Shown piece by piece: positions 1 through 12,138 of a DNA stretch of 64,000 bases. The stretch spans positions 1,488,001-1,552,000 of the forward strand of contig JAQFVV010000056.1 of the NCBI GenBank assembly GCA_028023455.1. Reading direction: 5' to 3'. A program made the translations under genes and the position numbers. The DNA comes from Epiperipatus broadwayi. Lineage: Eukaryota; Onychophora; Udeonychophora; Euonychophora; Peripatidae. The notes below the pieces were generated by a model. It was not told the DNA's origin. It did not search any database and worked only from the letters and a program-made list of their open reading frames with translations. How positions within the stretch are numbered: the stretch's first letter is position 1; each line of letters starts with the position of its first letter.

Positions 1-105
1 TCAACGTATATGTCTTATGGTGTACCACATGTACATTTGCCTCAGGAAACAATCTTCTTGCACCACCGAACACCTTCTGCCACCACTGGTCTCTCTTTAA
101 AATAA
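1..105 (+). CDS. possible 3'-terminal coding exon fragment, unknown protein
   Basis: The first frame is open from the window edge to a TAA at 103-105 and reads as about 34 residues of mixed, protein-like composition, including HVHLPQETIFLHHRTPSATT. Base composition here is clearly more balanced than in the following AT-rich DNA, and an AATAAA follows at 318-323, so a last exon plus 3' UTR is plausible. The start lies outside the window and I do not recognise the protein. A chance open frame or a retroelement fragment is equally possible. Confidence 0.3.
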   Translation, partial: STYMSYGVPHVHLPQETIFLHHRTPSATTGLSLK

Positions 106-317
106 GAGCAGCTTTATAATGGATACACAAAACATAACCTCAGAAAAAATGGAAAGTCAGAATGGACCAACAATAAGAACTGAAATATAAAACTATAACA
201 ATTATTAAAGACTAATGGTAAAAAAAAAAGGGTTTTCTTTCTGCATTTAATAATGGATCCTAATGTATTATGTTTGATACAATGTACAATCTGATATGAT
301 GTAATCAATTTTTGCCT

Positions 318-323
318 AATAAA
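318..323 (+). promoter_or_regulatory. candidate polyadenylation signal
   Basis: A canonical AATAAA lies about 213 bp after the TAA of the open frame at the window start, in a TAATAAAGTTTGC context. Such hexamers are common by chance in DNA this AT-rich, so it matters only if the upstream frame is a real terminal exon. Confidence 0.25.
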
Positions 324-369
324 GTTTGCTTTGAAACAACATCATCATAATAATAATAATATCATCATC

Positions 370-1000
370 TGCAGTCCTGCTGTGCAGCGAGTACAATGAA
401 CCTCTGAATAAAAAACTTTTTAAAAACTCGGAAAACTCAAAGGTAAATCTAGTTTATGAAAACAACTCTGAGCCCCCATCGACTATTTGGTCTCAGGAAG
501 AATTAACAACAATTAGCACTGAATTTAATAACACAATACCGAACAAGCTTTTCAACACATTTAAAAAAAAAATTTCAAACAGATCGATTGTGCTCGCTGC
601 GACTGATAAAAACCTTCCCAAGAGAAATGTTATATGAAGCTATAACAGCAAATGGGAGTTGGGAAACAATCTCAAGCATAGGGGAACACCCCAACTCAAG
701 ATACTTGGCATTAGAATTCTTTGAAGAGTATCAAAAAAAAATTTTTTTAACTCTGATCAAAACAATAGGAAATTTTACTTTAATAGTTGTAGATCCAAAC
801 CTTAAAAACTTTAGTACATGCACTTTCAAAATATGATGAAAGCGTTTAGCAAAGTATTATATTTAAAACCTATTTTACTTACTGATACACTTATTCCAGT
901 GTGCAGTAATAGTTTTACTTTTAAAATGAAGCTTAATGAATCAATAGCGCCAGAGAATATCCCCACACAAGTCATAGATCAAGAAGCAATTATATATATA
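370..1000 (+). pseudogene. frame-broken coding remnant, unrecognised protein
   Basis: A coding-like reading runs through this stretch but switches frame. One frame is open from about 372 to a TGA at 635-637 and contains NKKLFKNSENSKVNLVYENN. The +1 frame takes over at 588-836 with SWETISSIGEHPNSRYLALE. The first frame then reopens from 818 to about 1000. Charged, mixed residue use and successive overlapping frames suggest one ancestral protein of roughly 200 residues damaged by indels. It has no catalytic motif I can name. A decayed retroelement gag or a dead exon are both possible. It ends against a (TA)n tract. Confidence 0.35.
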
Positions 1001-1019
1001 TATATATTATACTGGATAC

Positions 1020-2850
1020 TCAATCTATCTGAAACAGAGGGCGCCACCAGACCACTACGTGTCTGGAAAATTTGTTTACTGTGATCAGAATAGATGATGA
1101 TGATGGTTTGCGCTGACTAGACCCAGGGAGAAACAAGAGATCTTAAATTGTTTAGACAATTGAGACAAAAGCACAAAGACAAACGTCAGCCAAATTAAGT
1201 TTAAACATATTTCATAAATTTTATTATGAGAAAATAAATTATTAAATATAAGTTTATGACACAAAAGATGGGGGTTAACTCAGGCGTGTACCAGACATAC
1301 TAAAGGCAAAGCTATGACAGACTGACTGATCTTCTAATAAACAAATTTAAAAAGGGAGGAAGCAAATTTCATTCAGCGGAGAATTCACCTAAACATTGGT
1401 TTTCACTTTCAGATATTTAAACCCTATGCCCTGAAATAGATCGAAGAATCCAGCGCCGATGAGCTGTTCAAGATCTAAAAATTGGTCAGACCTTGAATGT
1501 CCTTATATCGGTATGAGCTGCACCTATTACTACGTTTAAAATAACGGTGATTGATCCACCTCAAGAACAACCGACAAACATGACTGAAATGAAGAAACAA
1601 TTCAAACTGGTGAATCCCAGCCAAACGGTTGGCGAAATTTACTTTAAAATTAATAATTAAAGATCCCACTAAGGGACAAGTAAATAATTAGAAAAACAGT
1701 TACGTCTGCCCAGCATTTAAAGAAAATAAACTTACAAACAAATTCTGAGTACACGCTCTGACAAATTTAAAGCACACCTAATAAATACAAAAAGAAATCT
1801 ATCGGAGTGCACATGAGTACGAAATATCAAAAGTTTAAATACTCTAGCAGAACGAAAGTATTGCTCACCTGTAATTTAAGAAAGGATAAATTTTATCTTC
1901 CTGCTGACGACTTATAAAATTACAAAGAAAAACACAATTCTAATTTCCGCCTTTAGAGATATTAGAAACGAAATCTCCACCTGCGAAAATCAGACAATAA
2001 AGTCGTCAGCCAAAAGATTTTTGGAGGTTTAGCAAGAGGGCAAACATAGAGTATAAAATTAATTATAGAGGGCAAACATAGAGTATAAAATTAATTATCG
2101 AATACTAAATAATTACAGGTAAGCATAAAAATATATATATACAAGACTGCTAAAGCATTTACAAAAGCGAGGCATAAAATATAAAACTCATTAGTCACTC
2201 TCCAATAAACAAAACTGAAAGCAAATTGGAATCTTGAAACTAAGATTCCAAGACACACTACAAAATATTGGAAATTAGAGCAAATATTAAATATGAGGCT
2301 ATATTGATTTAAGAATACATATTTATGATTAGATTGAGCGGAGATTTAATGAGAATTAATTTACCCTGGGAAGAATAAAAACGAAAATAGTTACCTTTTG
2401 GTAAAACAAAGTTCCCATAGAGTGCGCACTTTTACTTAAGTTCATTTTCAGGTTCTTTAGGCAGCAAGGTAGATGTAGAGAGGTTCCGGCTTCTTTTAGG
2501 TGTTCAAGGCATTGCTGGAGCAAACTTGGAAGTCAGGGATCCGTCTTTTGTGGAGTTAGCAAGCCATTCGAGTGGTGATAACAAGTACAGAATTTTTCAT
2601 TTTTGCAAGCGAAAGTATTTAATAACAGCTGATGTCCTTTAACTAAGAAATTTAAATGTCCGTGCTGATATAACTTTCACATGAGAAAACCACTTGTCTA
2701 TCTCTCAAAACTAAATTAACTGACACTCCAAATTTTCGGGGCTATTTATACGTTGCTCCGTTTCCAGCGAAATACTTTACTTGTTGTCCAATTTCTATGC
2801 CTGAGGCAGGGCAAATATTAATCTCCCGCTCAATCTATCTAAGAATTCCA
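1020..2850. repeat. LTR-like dispersed repeat, copy 1 (decayed)
   Basis: This segment contains GGGAGAAACAAGAGA at 1126-1140 followed by AT-rich DNA resembling the segments after GGGAGAAACAAAGAGA (about 12,335) and GGGAGAAACACGAGA (about 22,145). The shared block continues with an 'agtttataa...ttatta' stretch, so the three places are copies of one dispersed family. It has no long open frame. A GC-richer island at 2455-2575 may be its far end. Boundaries are approximate and the superfamily is unproven. Confidence 0.35.
2035..2098. repeat. 32-bp perfect tandem duplication
   Basis: Two exact copies of a 32-bp unit (2035-2066 and 2067-2098), beginning AGAGGGCAAACATAGAGTAT, sit back to back inside the AT-rich part of the LTR-like copy. 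Perfect identity amid decayed sequence means the duplication is recent. Confidence 0.9.
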
Positions 2851-3229
2851 CCCAGGGTTTATTGAAATGAAAACAACAACATAAAAATCAAATCTCCGCT
2901 ATAAAAATTGTTAACACTAATTAAAATAAAAGCAACAGGAATGCAATTAGCTAGCCAGCTTGTTTTTAAATCAAATGGATTTAAAAACAGGCGGTATATG
3001 AAAACTATTTTAAAATAAACGAAAAACATTTTTTTAAAAAAAATCCGTTTTACATATAAACGTGTGTTTTGATACACGCATTCTTTTTAAATAATAATGA
3101 AAATTTACGTTTAATGAAAATTAAAAGCTTAATAAATTTTTTTTTTTTTTGTAATGACACCATTGAATCGGATTTCAATCAGGTTCAATATATATATAAT
3201 AGTAAAAATCAGTCATATTTCACATGACC

Positions 3230-3545
3230 TATATAGCTTGTATTACCAATATGTAATATATAAAGAGCCTGCTAATAGCTCTAAACAAGCTTATTTATTT
3301 TATTTTTTTATGCTAAATGCTACAAGAGAAAATATCTGAAGCTATTCTCTATGATGGTCCCCATCCCCAGACCGGTTTCGAGCTATGGCTCTCATCAGTG
3401 AGGAGCTAGGACATTAGATTCAGAATATTAACTCAAGCCAAGCATTTATCTAATTCTTAAATATTAAGAAAAAGATCAAAATCTTCAGACTCCTACATGT
3501 CTTCAAACTCAGCTCTTTAACCAAAGAAACTCTATAAGCACCAAA
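3230..3545 (-). mobile_element. diverged hammerhead-bearing retrozyme-like copy
   Basis: DNA around the 3.36-kb ribozyme weakly follows the 457-bp monomer at 20-21 kb on the minus strand: CCCCAGAC, the ribozyme, GTGAGGAGCT, and further on a block (3495-3530) resembling the monomer's 'tcagtt...ctctttaac' segment. It appears as one older or different subfamily copy without the inverted arrangement. Ends and target duplication could not be placed. Confidence 0.45.
3357..3412 (-). ncRNA. type I hammerhead ribozyme, near-canonical
   Basis: Read on the minus strand this has every hammerhead element in order. Distal stem I is GTCC (complement of 3409-3412), then an internal-loop strand, then proximal stem I TCCTCA. 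The core CTGATGA is at 3392-3398. Stem II is GAGC/GCTC with a 4-nt loop (3380-3391), followed by GAAA (3376-3379). Stem III is the self-complementary CCGG (3372-3375), and UC completes the GUC cleavage triplet. TGGGGA then closes proximal stem I with one G-U pair, and GGAC pairs with GTCC. The very short palindromic stem III is the form known in PLE-type and retrozyme hammerheads, which can act as dimers. All core residues are intact, so self-cleavage is plausible. Confidence 0.85.
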
Positions 3546-3770
3546 AATTCAAGAACACTGAAAATTCAATAACAATAAAATACGGAAATAAAAAAGACAT
3601 TTTTTTTTTCTCTCTCTACAATAAATAATTTTTATGTAAGAATTAGATAACTTTTCATTGAAAACGTAACTGAAGACTACAACCAATGGTAAAATCACTG
3701 TAAAAAAATCAATGTAAAATCAATGTAAAAAACTCTGTATTTCTTTGATTAATAAACTTCCTTTTTTGAA

Positions 3771-3773
<3 letters not shown>

Positions 3774-3815
<42 letters not shown>

Positions 3816-3840
3816 GGATGATGATGATGATGATGATAAT
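3774..3840. repeat. compound (AAT)n-(GAT)n microsatellite
   Basis: About fourteen AAT units run directly into seven GAT units. The Asn/Asp-rich open frame across this tract simply reads the microsatellite and is not a gene. Confidence 0.95.
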
Positions 3841-4490
3841 TTACTTGTAAATAACAGCTTAATAGTCACAAGTATTTACAGTAGTAATACAATAATATAT
3901 ATGTATTTATCTAAATGTGTTTCTTCCATAATATATCTTTAATTTTATTTTTAAATTGTCTTTCATTTAAATGGAAAATATTCACTTTCTTAAATATATT
4001 GTTATATTCCATCTGTAAATTGGTGAATAAGTTAGTCTTTTTAATGTTTGTAAGTAAAATAAATCTTTATTTCTAGATTTAAAAGTTGGAAATCTGAGGT
4101 GAATCTTATTTGTCATATATTCTGATGATATTTTACCATTTATTAATTTAAGTAAAAACATATCTGCTATTAATCTTTTGTTATACTTACTATATCTTTT
4201 ATTTAAATATGTATCATCATGAGTATATAATATTTGTCTTGAATTTTTTGAAGTTTGTTTATTATTGAATAATAATAATAATGATGATGTTATGTTGTTG
4301 AATTGAAATATTTTAAGATGTGTATTTATTAGATTTTGTATTAGTAATCTGTTTTAGTATAAGAACTTTTCTCCAGTGTTTTTACATGTAGGTAATTAAA
4401 ATGATTTTCTGAATTATCAACTAAATCTTACTATCATAAAATATTCTGTGAATGTAAAATTGTTGTTTTTTACTAAATTGATTTTATTAT

Positions 4491-4702
4491 AATACATTAA
4501 ATATCAGCCTTTTACAGCTATCATACATGCGCTTTTATGAGTGTTAAATAATAAATGAATACTTTCACTGCCAATACAAGATATAACATTTAAGAAAGAA
4601 TAAATGCTATTTCTTGTATTGGTGGTGAAAGTATTCATTTATTATTTAACACTCGTAAAAGTGCATGTATGATAGCTGTAAAAGGCTGATATTTAATGTA
4701 TT
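4491..4702. repeat. long foldback: 90-bp arms, 32-nt loop
   Basis: Positions 4491-4580 are complementary to 4613-4702 with about four mismatches in 90 positions, enclosing 32 nt. The arms begin AATACATTAAATATCAGCC. The mismatches look like ordinary point decay of an originally near-perfect inverted repeat. It could be a foldback MITE, the centre of a snap-back insertion like others in this window, or, if transcribed, a long hairpin RNA. No clear target duplication was found outside the arms. Confidence 0.85.
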
Positions 4703-4744
4703 ACAATTATAAACTTCGCGCTATATAAATAAATGCTTAAATTG

Positions 4745-4965
4745 ATTTTATGTAAGTAGAGGAATTTGAACTTAAGATTTTTCAGTCTATATTCATCCTC
4801 CACTCTATCTCAAGCAACCAATATACATGACCAGACACATGCAAAATATAAATGATCTCCAATATATTGTAATGGTATGGGCTGATATGCCCGGATGTTC
4901 CGGTCTACAAGTACATTGAACATACAGATCAACTTTAACAATCAGCTGGTTTGTCCATAATATAT
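4745..4965 (-). repeat. fragment of the 480-bp tandem-monomer family
   Basis: The block contains 'acatgaccagacacatg', 'gatctccaatatattg' and 'aatcagctggttt', matching in order the minus-strand copies at 51.4-52.0 kb. It starts with a tRNA B-box-like stretch reading GGAATTTGAACTT on the plus strand. It is more decayed than the 51-kb copies. Confidence 0.5.
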
Positions 4966-5156
4966 ATATATTCTAACCTGTAATTATGCATCCTCACTTC
5001 AGAATAGTATATGGTATAAAATAAAACGGGTTCTATCTCAGTTAATAATTAATAACTAAAATATTCAGCATTAAAATTAAAATATTTCACTAGCTCAAAT
5101 TTAAAATACGAATAAGGTTCAGTTTATAAAAATAAATTAAATAAATATTTAATATT

Positions 5157-5710
5157 TTCATGAGACTTGAAGTGAAAATACAGGTGACAAGATAGATTAC
5201 ATTGAGCCAATATCCCACAGGATACTACCTCAATGGCATAAGAACACTATCCCCCCTTTATTACTATTTCAAATAACAAACTCATAGTATTCTTACGACT
5301 TTAATAACTTCTACTCACTAAGATTAAACTAATAATTAAATCTTAATCTTCTATTTAATAATCTAGCTCAATAAAATAATCTCAGGTTCATAAAGTTTAT
5401 TCTAAGTTAATTTAAAAATACGGTAGTAAAATATGAGAAGGGATTTTATGTCATAATCTACTACACTGAAACTAATAATAATAAATAACAGTAATAGTAT
5501 TCTTCATTGTTTAACTAATTCTGTATATCTTTTCTTTTCATTATATTTTTATTACCATAATAAAATAATGAAATAATATAATATGATCTTATATCTTCAT
5601 GTAATGATATAATAAATACGTGGTAGCATTTTAATAATCTGACAAACAAAATATGTGTGGCAACTGATAGCATATAATTTAACATAATATTGTGATAACT
5701 GATTTATGAC
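5157..5710 (-). repeat. dispersed repeat, inverse copy of 46,960-47,505
   Basis: The complement of this stretch matches 46,960-47,505 in order: 'gatagtgttcttatgcca', 'aaatcccttctcata', 'aacctgagatta', 'tgccacacatatt' and 'agtctcatga' all have counterparts there. It is noncoding in both copies. It may be internal to a larger noncoding LTR-type element. Confidence 0.6.
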
Positions 5711-8700
5711 CAATAAAATAATGTAAGATTATGATTATTTAATTATAATGAATACCAATAAAATATTTAAAATTCTTAAAATAATTCTCTATTTATCTTT
5801 TTTTTTTTTTTTCAAATTATATATTTGTTTCAATTATTATGCATATATCGTGTTTTCATGCAGCGATGTGGAGAAATAAATAACTCGGACACAAAATTTT
5901 TTAAATAACAAAATTTAACAAAGTTTATTACTAACAACAAATAAATAAACAATTTATTTACACTATTTACAGTGGATATCCTTAACCTTTTTTTACTTTA
6001 CAGTTTGATCTACCGGGTTATAAAAAAAATAATTTATATTTCAATCATGTCTTTATTTAGATTTAGGACAAAATTTTAAAAAAAATGTTATTATTTGGTT
6101 TCTCATTATGGTTAACTTATTACAAGTATATTTATCTACTTTATTAGCAACAGCATTTTATCCTTAATATTATTAAACTATCTTATTTTAAAAAATTCAT
6201 ACCTAGAAAAACATTCTATAGAAAACAAAATTTTATAATGAGTATGGATTTCTCAAAATATTAAAAAAAATTTTATCTTGCAAAGTCAAAGATGTTACAC
6301 AAAATATTATCCAAAATTCAGTACTAGATTTTAGTATTTATCACACAATGTTTACTAATCATAATATATTCTTCTTTAAGCCCTACTTTAGTATGATATA
6401 AGTGTAATCATCAATACATGTCTGTTAATCAATAAACAAAAATATACTATGCATATTGTTTACATAATTTACTTTGTACTATTGTATTTTAAAAATATGC
6501 AATGCTTATTTTCTCTTTAAAAAAAAAAATAATAATACTAAAGCATTTAAAATTATTATCACTTTAAAGAAAATATCTTTGTTTAGATACTTTATTTTAA
6601 AAAAGTTTATATTTCATTTCCGAAATAAAATTCAAAATATATTCTATGATTCTTTTCTTTCCTTAGGATACTTTGGATCTTCAATTTTAAGTTATAATAT
6701 TCTGCTCCTTATAAGCAAATAAACTAATCTTATCCAAAAACGATAGCATAACCTTAGTTCTAAATTATTTATCATTTCTTTTAAAATATCTTACTAAACG
6801 ATGCAGTTACATGAAATAAAGATAGCGAAAACAGATGCATAGGATTAAGGAAGAAAGCTAGAGTATTACTCTTAACATATCTCAAAATCATGGTACAGTG
6901 CGAAAAGGTAGGACATTTACCTGCCTAATATCCTCTAATACAGGGACGATGTTAAAGCTATTTCTTCAGCTTTATTAGAACATCAAATATTTAAAGAAAT
7001 ATAAACACTGTCCAAATAAAATGTGTATCAGTCATAGGGCTTTGTTAACTATGCTGATATTCACATAAAGACTAAATATTATTCCCATTCCTTATCATAT
7101 CCTATTTTTAAAAAATACATCATCTTGGTTTCCTGTTCACTAAGTACTTCCAAGCCACTATCTCAACATTATTTCTCAAGATTTTTCTACATCTTACATC
7201 GATAAATAACTATCTGCATTTACAAAACAATAAATAAAATTCATTAATAGTTAAACAATCTAGCTGTTCCACAAGAAGAGTCTGCTTGCTTCATTATTCT
7301 ATATGTCTAATCATATACAATCTACTTAGACAAGATTTGAATATCCCATAACATAAAAATTTTAAAAGAATCACATAATTATTTGTTATGTTGGATTATA
7401 TTACTAATAAAAAAAAAAAAAAAAAAAATTGTCATATGCATATTTTCAAATCAATCCTATCTCATAATGTTTTTTAAAATGTTGTATAAAATGCGGTACA
7501 TATAAGTAAAAAAAAAAACTTTTACACTTCATTCTTCCAATTTATGGATGATCTAAAGAAAACAAAAAAAATATACATTATAAATTATCAATAGTTATTA
7601 TTATTACCAATAACCTTTATCTAGTCATCGTGTTCAGTAGGCTTTTCTTTATCCACTTGAGCATTGCAGATATAAAAAAAAAAATCACACCCATACACTT
7701 TATATTAAAATATTTTTAGCTAAATTATTAGATTATTATATTATAAAATTTTAATATTAATAAATTAATGTTTTTATGTTTTTCCTAATCTTATATAAAA
7801 ATTTAGATTTAAACTAGGTTAACAAAATAAAAGGAATCAAAACTATAGTTACATATTTTCTTGACGATAGTTCCTGATAAGTCCAAAATGCTTATTATTT
7901 TCTCTAGAGTTTTCCAAAAATGTTCTCCAAGCGCGTTAAAGTTTAAAATAAAAATAATTATTAATCCATTTAGTAAAATTTAGAAAATAATCCTTGGTTT
8001 TAGTTTTTAGGACGATAATTATTAAATCATAATATTAATTAATCCCATGAAGCTTCTTAATCTTCTCTACCAATATTCTCTGCGTATCCGATGCATCAAT
8101 CCATCTAATTTAACTTTAAAAATATTCGATAAACTTTTAAGTACTATTTGTATTTCCATGGATCCATCTTTTATTTATCTATGTGTTCACTTTTTTATCT
8201 ATGTTTCCTTCTTGATACATTTCAACTTTCGTTTAGTATTTTTTTATAAAATCTCTTTTAAAATAAAAATAAAAATGTTACCTTCAGAAAGGATATATCA
8301 TTTTACTCCTTTGAATATCATATTATATAAAATAATCCATGAAATATAATTGTCTTATTACTATTTAAAAACAAATCTTGGATCAGCTTATAAATAATAC
8401 GTTTCAATACATTTTTAGACTCCGTATAATGTCCGTGCTGTGGTTTTTTTTTTATGTACCAAAAAAGTTCTCCGGTTATGCATAAATAAAGCTGTATCAA
8501 TAAATATTTCAAATATTTTTACAGTATTACAATTTATATCCATTTTATATCGTAGTATATCCATCCTTTATTGCGAAGCTTAGGTTAAATTTTTAGATAA
8601 AATACGACTGATAAAGGAACTTTAGAAAATTTAACAAAGCATGTTAAACGAAATTATTAAAATATTTTTTAGTTTACACTCTCTTTTTTGCAAGTTACTG

Positions 8701-9890
8701 TTAAAAATTATCAATTAGTTTTTTTTTTTTCAAATAAATTATGAGAAAGTACTAAAAAAAATTGACTAAAATAAAAAAATTTAAAAAAAAAAATACTATC
8801 TCTTTGAGAGCTTCTAATATACCTTTCTCCGGTTTCAATACATTATTAATCTCCCTTGATAACTTAGTTACGACGATATTTATAGTCTGTAAGAATACCT
8901 ATTCCTATTGGTTAATTCTTACTTTAGCTTGAGAACAAATTTACATATTTTTAGTTTATAGTAGAATTAAATTTCAAAATTAAAAAAATTATGACGTAAT
9001 GAACTTAAAATATTATTTAAAATATTACTTTTAAATAAATTATTATTTTATTAAAACTATTTAAACATTTAAAATAACTTTTAAAATAACATTTAATAAC
9101 TTATTCCATTTCTTAATATTCAATTTATCTATTTTTATTTAAATAAAATATTTAATTTTTATATTATGAATGTATTCGTCTTTATTACATTATTTAAACA
9201 TGTTATACGATAGTTAACTTAATGTTTAATACTATTTACTTTTATGATAGGCAATAATTCTATCCAATTCTATAATATAACTTTTAAAATATTTTAAACT
9301 TTGTTATTAATTCAAACAAGCAGTGTGTGTGAGAGTATACATTAAAAGTCACATGATTATAACTTTGACAGACGATTTTCAATCTATTTCTCTGCCTAGA
9401 TTTATAAAATTGATACACTTATTATATTATATAAAATAATTATAAAAAATTTGGAAGAACAATTTAGAAAATATAGAATTAAATATAATTCTCACCATCA
9501 TAAAGTTTATTTTAAAAATATACTATATTAATTTTTGTTTATTAAATATGATTATAAATTTAAACACTGTATTTATTAACTTATCAGTCTTAAACTATTA
9601 AAATCGAATTTATTAAATATACTTTTAATATTTATAGCTGTGTTATTTAATATGGCCAGCTTTTACAACCATATGAAACAATATTTTAAGCTTTACATAA
9701 CCATTTTTAAATAATTCGCTATAATTTTATATACTACGTACTTGCTTTAGCCTCAAATTGTACTTTAAAGATATAATTGAATTAATACAATTACCATATT
9801 AAAAGAACATATTCTAAATTTAAAATTTTTTAGTAATTGACTGTTATAAACTATTACTGACCTATAGAAAAGGGCACAATATATATATAT
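5711..9890. other. AT-rich interval without identifiable genes
   Basis: About 4.2 kb with A or T runs (for example an 18-nt poly-A near 7411-7428) and only short open frames of Phe/Ile/Asn/Lys composition expected from base bias. I see no splice-flanked exon, RNA gene or clear repeat. Confidence 0.6.
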
Positions 9891-9894
9891 ATAC

Positions 9895-10245
9895 CAACCT
9901 ACTGCCAATCTAAAAGTGCTGGTGCACCTATCTGCCATATCCCAAAGTTGATAGTGCCAAATGCAACAGTCTGGACCATCCACGCATATAGGTGAAAGAG
10001 AGCAAGCTCGCATCAAACTACTGTCGGACCTAGGGTCTTCATGTAGGATGCTAGAGATAAAACGATGAAATACCTGATTCATAATTACATCCATCTTCAA
10101 TAGACTAGCCTAAGCATCATCCACAAAATCTACATGCAATCCAAATCAGTTCATCTCACATCTTACCACTCTTTTCCAAAACCGTTGCCTCAGATATTCA
10201 AACTCGGGAAGAATTCGCATTCGACTCTCTTAACAGGTATGTATC
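9895..10245 (-). repeat. SINE-like dispersed repeat, copy 1
   Basis: A GC-richer island. On the minus strand it reads GAATTCTTCCCGAGTTTGAA followed by TCTGAGGC, matching 33,308-33,334 (GAATTCTTCCTGAGTTTGAA, then TACTGAGGC), and further blocks stay collinear ('gattt...atg...tt...ctattgaag...gatgt'). The GAGTTTGAAT stretch resembles a degenerate tRNA B box, so a tRNA-derived SINE is likely. A 111-codon minus-strand open frame across it has no family signature. Confidence 0.45.
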
Positions 10246-12138
10246 TATGCATACTATTAATTAATAACTAAAATAATACATCCTATCTATTAAAAAAAAT
10301 ATAACCTGTATTTAATGTTCTCTCCCATGCTTATTAAACAATAATGTGGACGTGTGCATGTGTAAAACATTGGTTATAAGATGTAATGTAAATGCTTAAT
10401 TGAATGTAAATGCTGGATCAACAGAACTACAGAGACCCTGTTAATTAACACAACTTCATAATATTTATTTACAAACAAAAATAGGATATATTTAAATATA
10501 AATTCTTAAACAATTTAGAAAAGAAAAAAAAATTTCTATATAGAAAAATATTTTGAAAAATCTCAATAAAGAAAAATATTTTAAAAAATGCCCATAAATA
10601 ACTTGGATATCTCTATGTATTTACAGTTTCTATTGTCTATGCTGATAATAATAAAACAAATGATTAATTCAAAATGAGATTGCTAACCTAAGTAAATTTA
10701 ACTGCAACCTCAGATATAATAATCGTGAAAAAATATAATGATAACACAACACAGAATGTGATAGAACATAATATAAAGAATACTATTTTTTTAAAAAAAA
10801 TGTTAGTCATTTATCCACTTTATCTTAAGAAATATTAGTAACATATATATGTAATTAGCCGTGTCATGTGGTAAACATGTTTTATATCAGTGGCTTTAAA
10901 AAAAAAAATAAAAAAAATCTCTTACCGTTAAATAGTCTAGTGAGGCACTTAATTGTTTGTGCATATTTCAATCCCACATCTGTCAATAGAAAGTAACTCA
11001 TCTAAACTTTATTTTTAAAAAAAATAAACTTTTCAACCTATCCCCCCTTCCCTACTCTCTTGATATTTTCCTATATTGGATTGTTCCCTCTATATAATTA
11101 GCAATAGCTTTTTCCAAATATAAGATGAGATAAAAATTAAAAATAAAAATACAAATTGATACAACAAAAAAAATAAAACATAATTTACACTTTTCCTTTA
11201 TACAAAGTTCTTACGCTTGATGTATTTTGTTAAATAGATGTTGAAGAACTCCAGTTTGATTTTATAGAGCATCCTGAAGGTATTTCAGTGGGCAGTTTGT
11301 ATGTAGTTTGGTGTTATTCATCCCATAGATTTTCATCCTGTGTAAATCTCAACTCCTCATGCAATTTAACTGTAGACAGTCATATCTTTATATTTTTATA
11401 TGGCCATAGTGGATAGAAAGAAATGCTTCACCCCAATGACAATTCAGCTCTTAGCCGACGTATTTCATGCTTGAGCTATATAAATACAACTTTACTTAAA
11501 TTTATAGTTAGTTTGCATCTAATAAAATATTTTTATAGACAGAATAAAACTTAACTCAACTGTTTTAATTTCTTTTTCTTTTTTCAGTTCCTTTTAAACA
11601 AAAATCAGTTACTTTTCTTTTTTTAAAATTTGAATTGATAATTATTTCCACTTATCTATTGAATAAATCAGATTAATGTTCCATTTTTTTTACTTTTTAT
11701 CCAGATGTCAAATTAATTAAGAAAAAATGTCTATTTTATAGAACAATATAAAGTGATCCTTCTGATAAAAAAAAAAACTAGACTTGTCCTTCCCTTTATT
11801 GCCGAGCAAGAACCAGCAGATGATTTCTTAATTGTTTCCTTTTTATCTTGTCGCTATTTCTATTATTTGAAAACCTGCATTTCAGCTTTTAAAATATTTT
11901 TTTACATTGATTCATTAAAAAATAATAAAACATGTTATAAAATAAATTTATAATATTCTTATCTCTTTTACATTTGAAATATTGATTTATTTTCTACTGT
12001 TATAATCATTGTTTTTTATTTAAGTCATTGTCAAATCAACTAACACAACACAAACAATCAACATATATATAACTATGTACAACTTTTTTATTAAGAGTGA
12101 CGTTTTCTTAGTAATAAAATTTTATTACTAATATATTG
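10246..12138. other. AT-rich interval without identifiable genes
   Basis: No exon, RNA gene or clear repeat was recognised. A slightly GC-richer patch at 11,220-11,470 has no convincing open frame. Confidence 0.55.

Noticed and set aside
3745-3942. Asn/Asp-rich 65-codon open frame
   Set aside because: It reads straight through the (AAT)n-(GAT)n microsatellite and has no other support.
9765-10100. 111-codon minus-strand open frame with several Cys
   Set aside because: It lies inside a SINE-like repeat with another copy at 33.2 kb that does not keep the frame.
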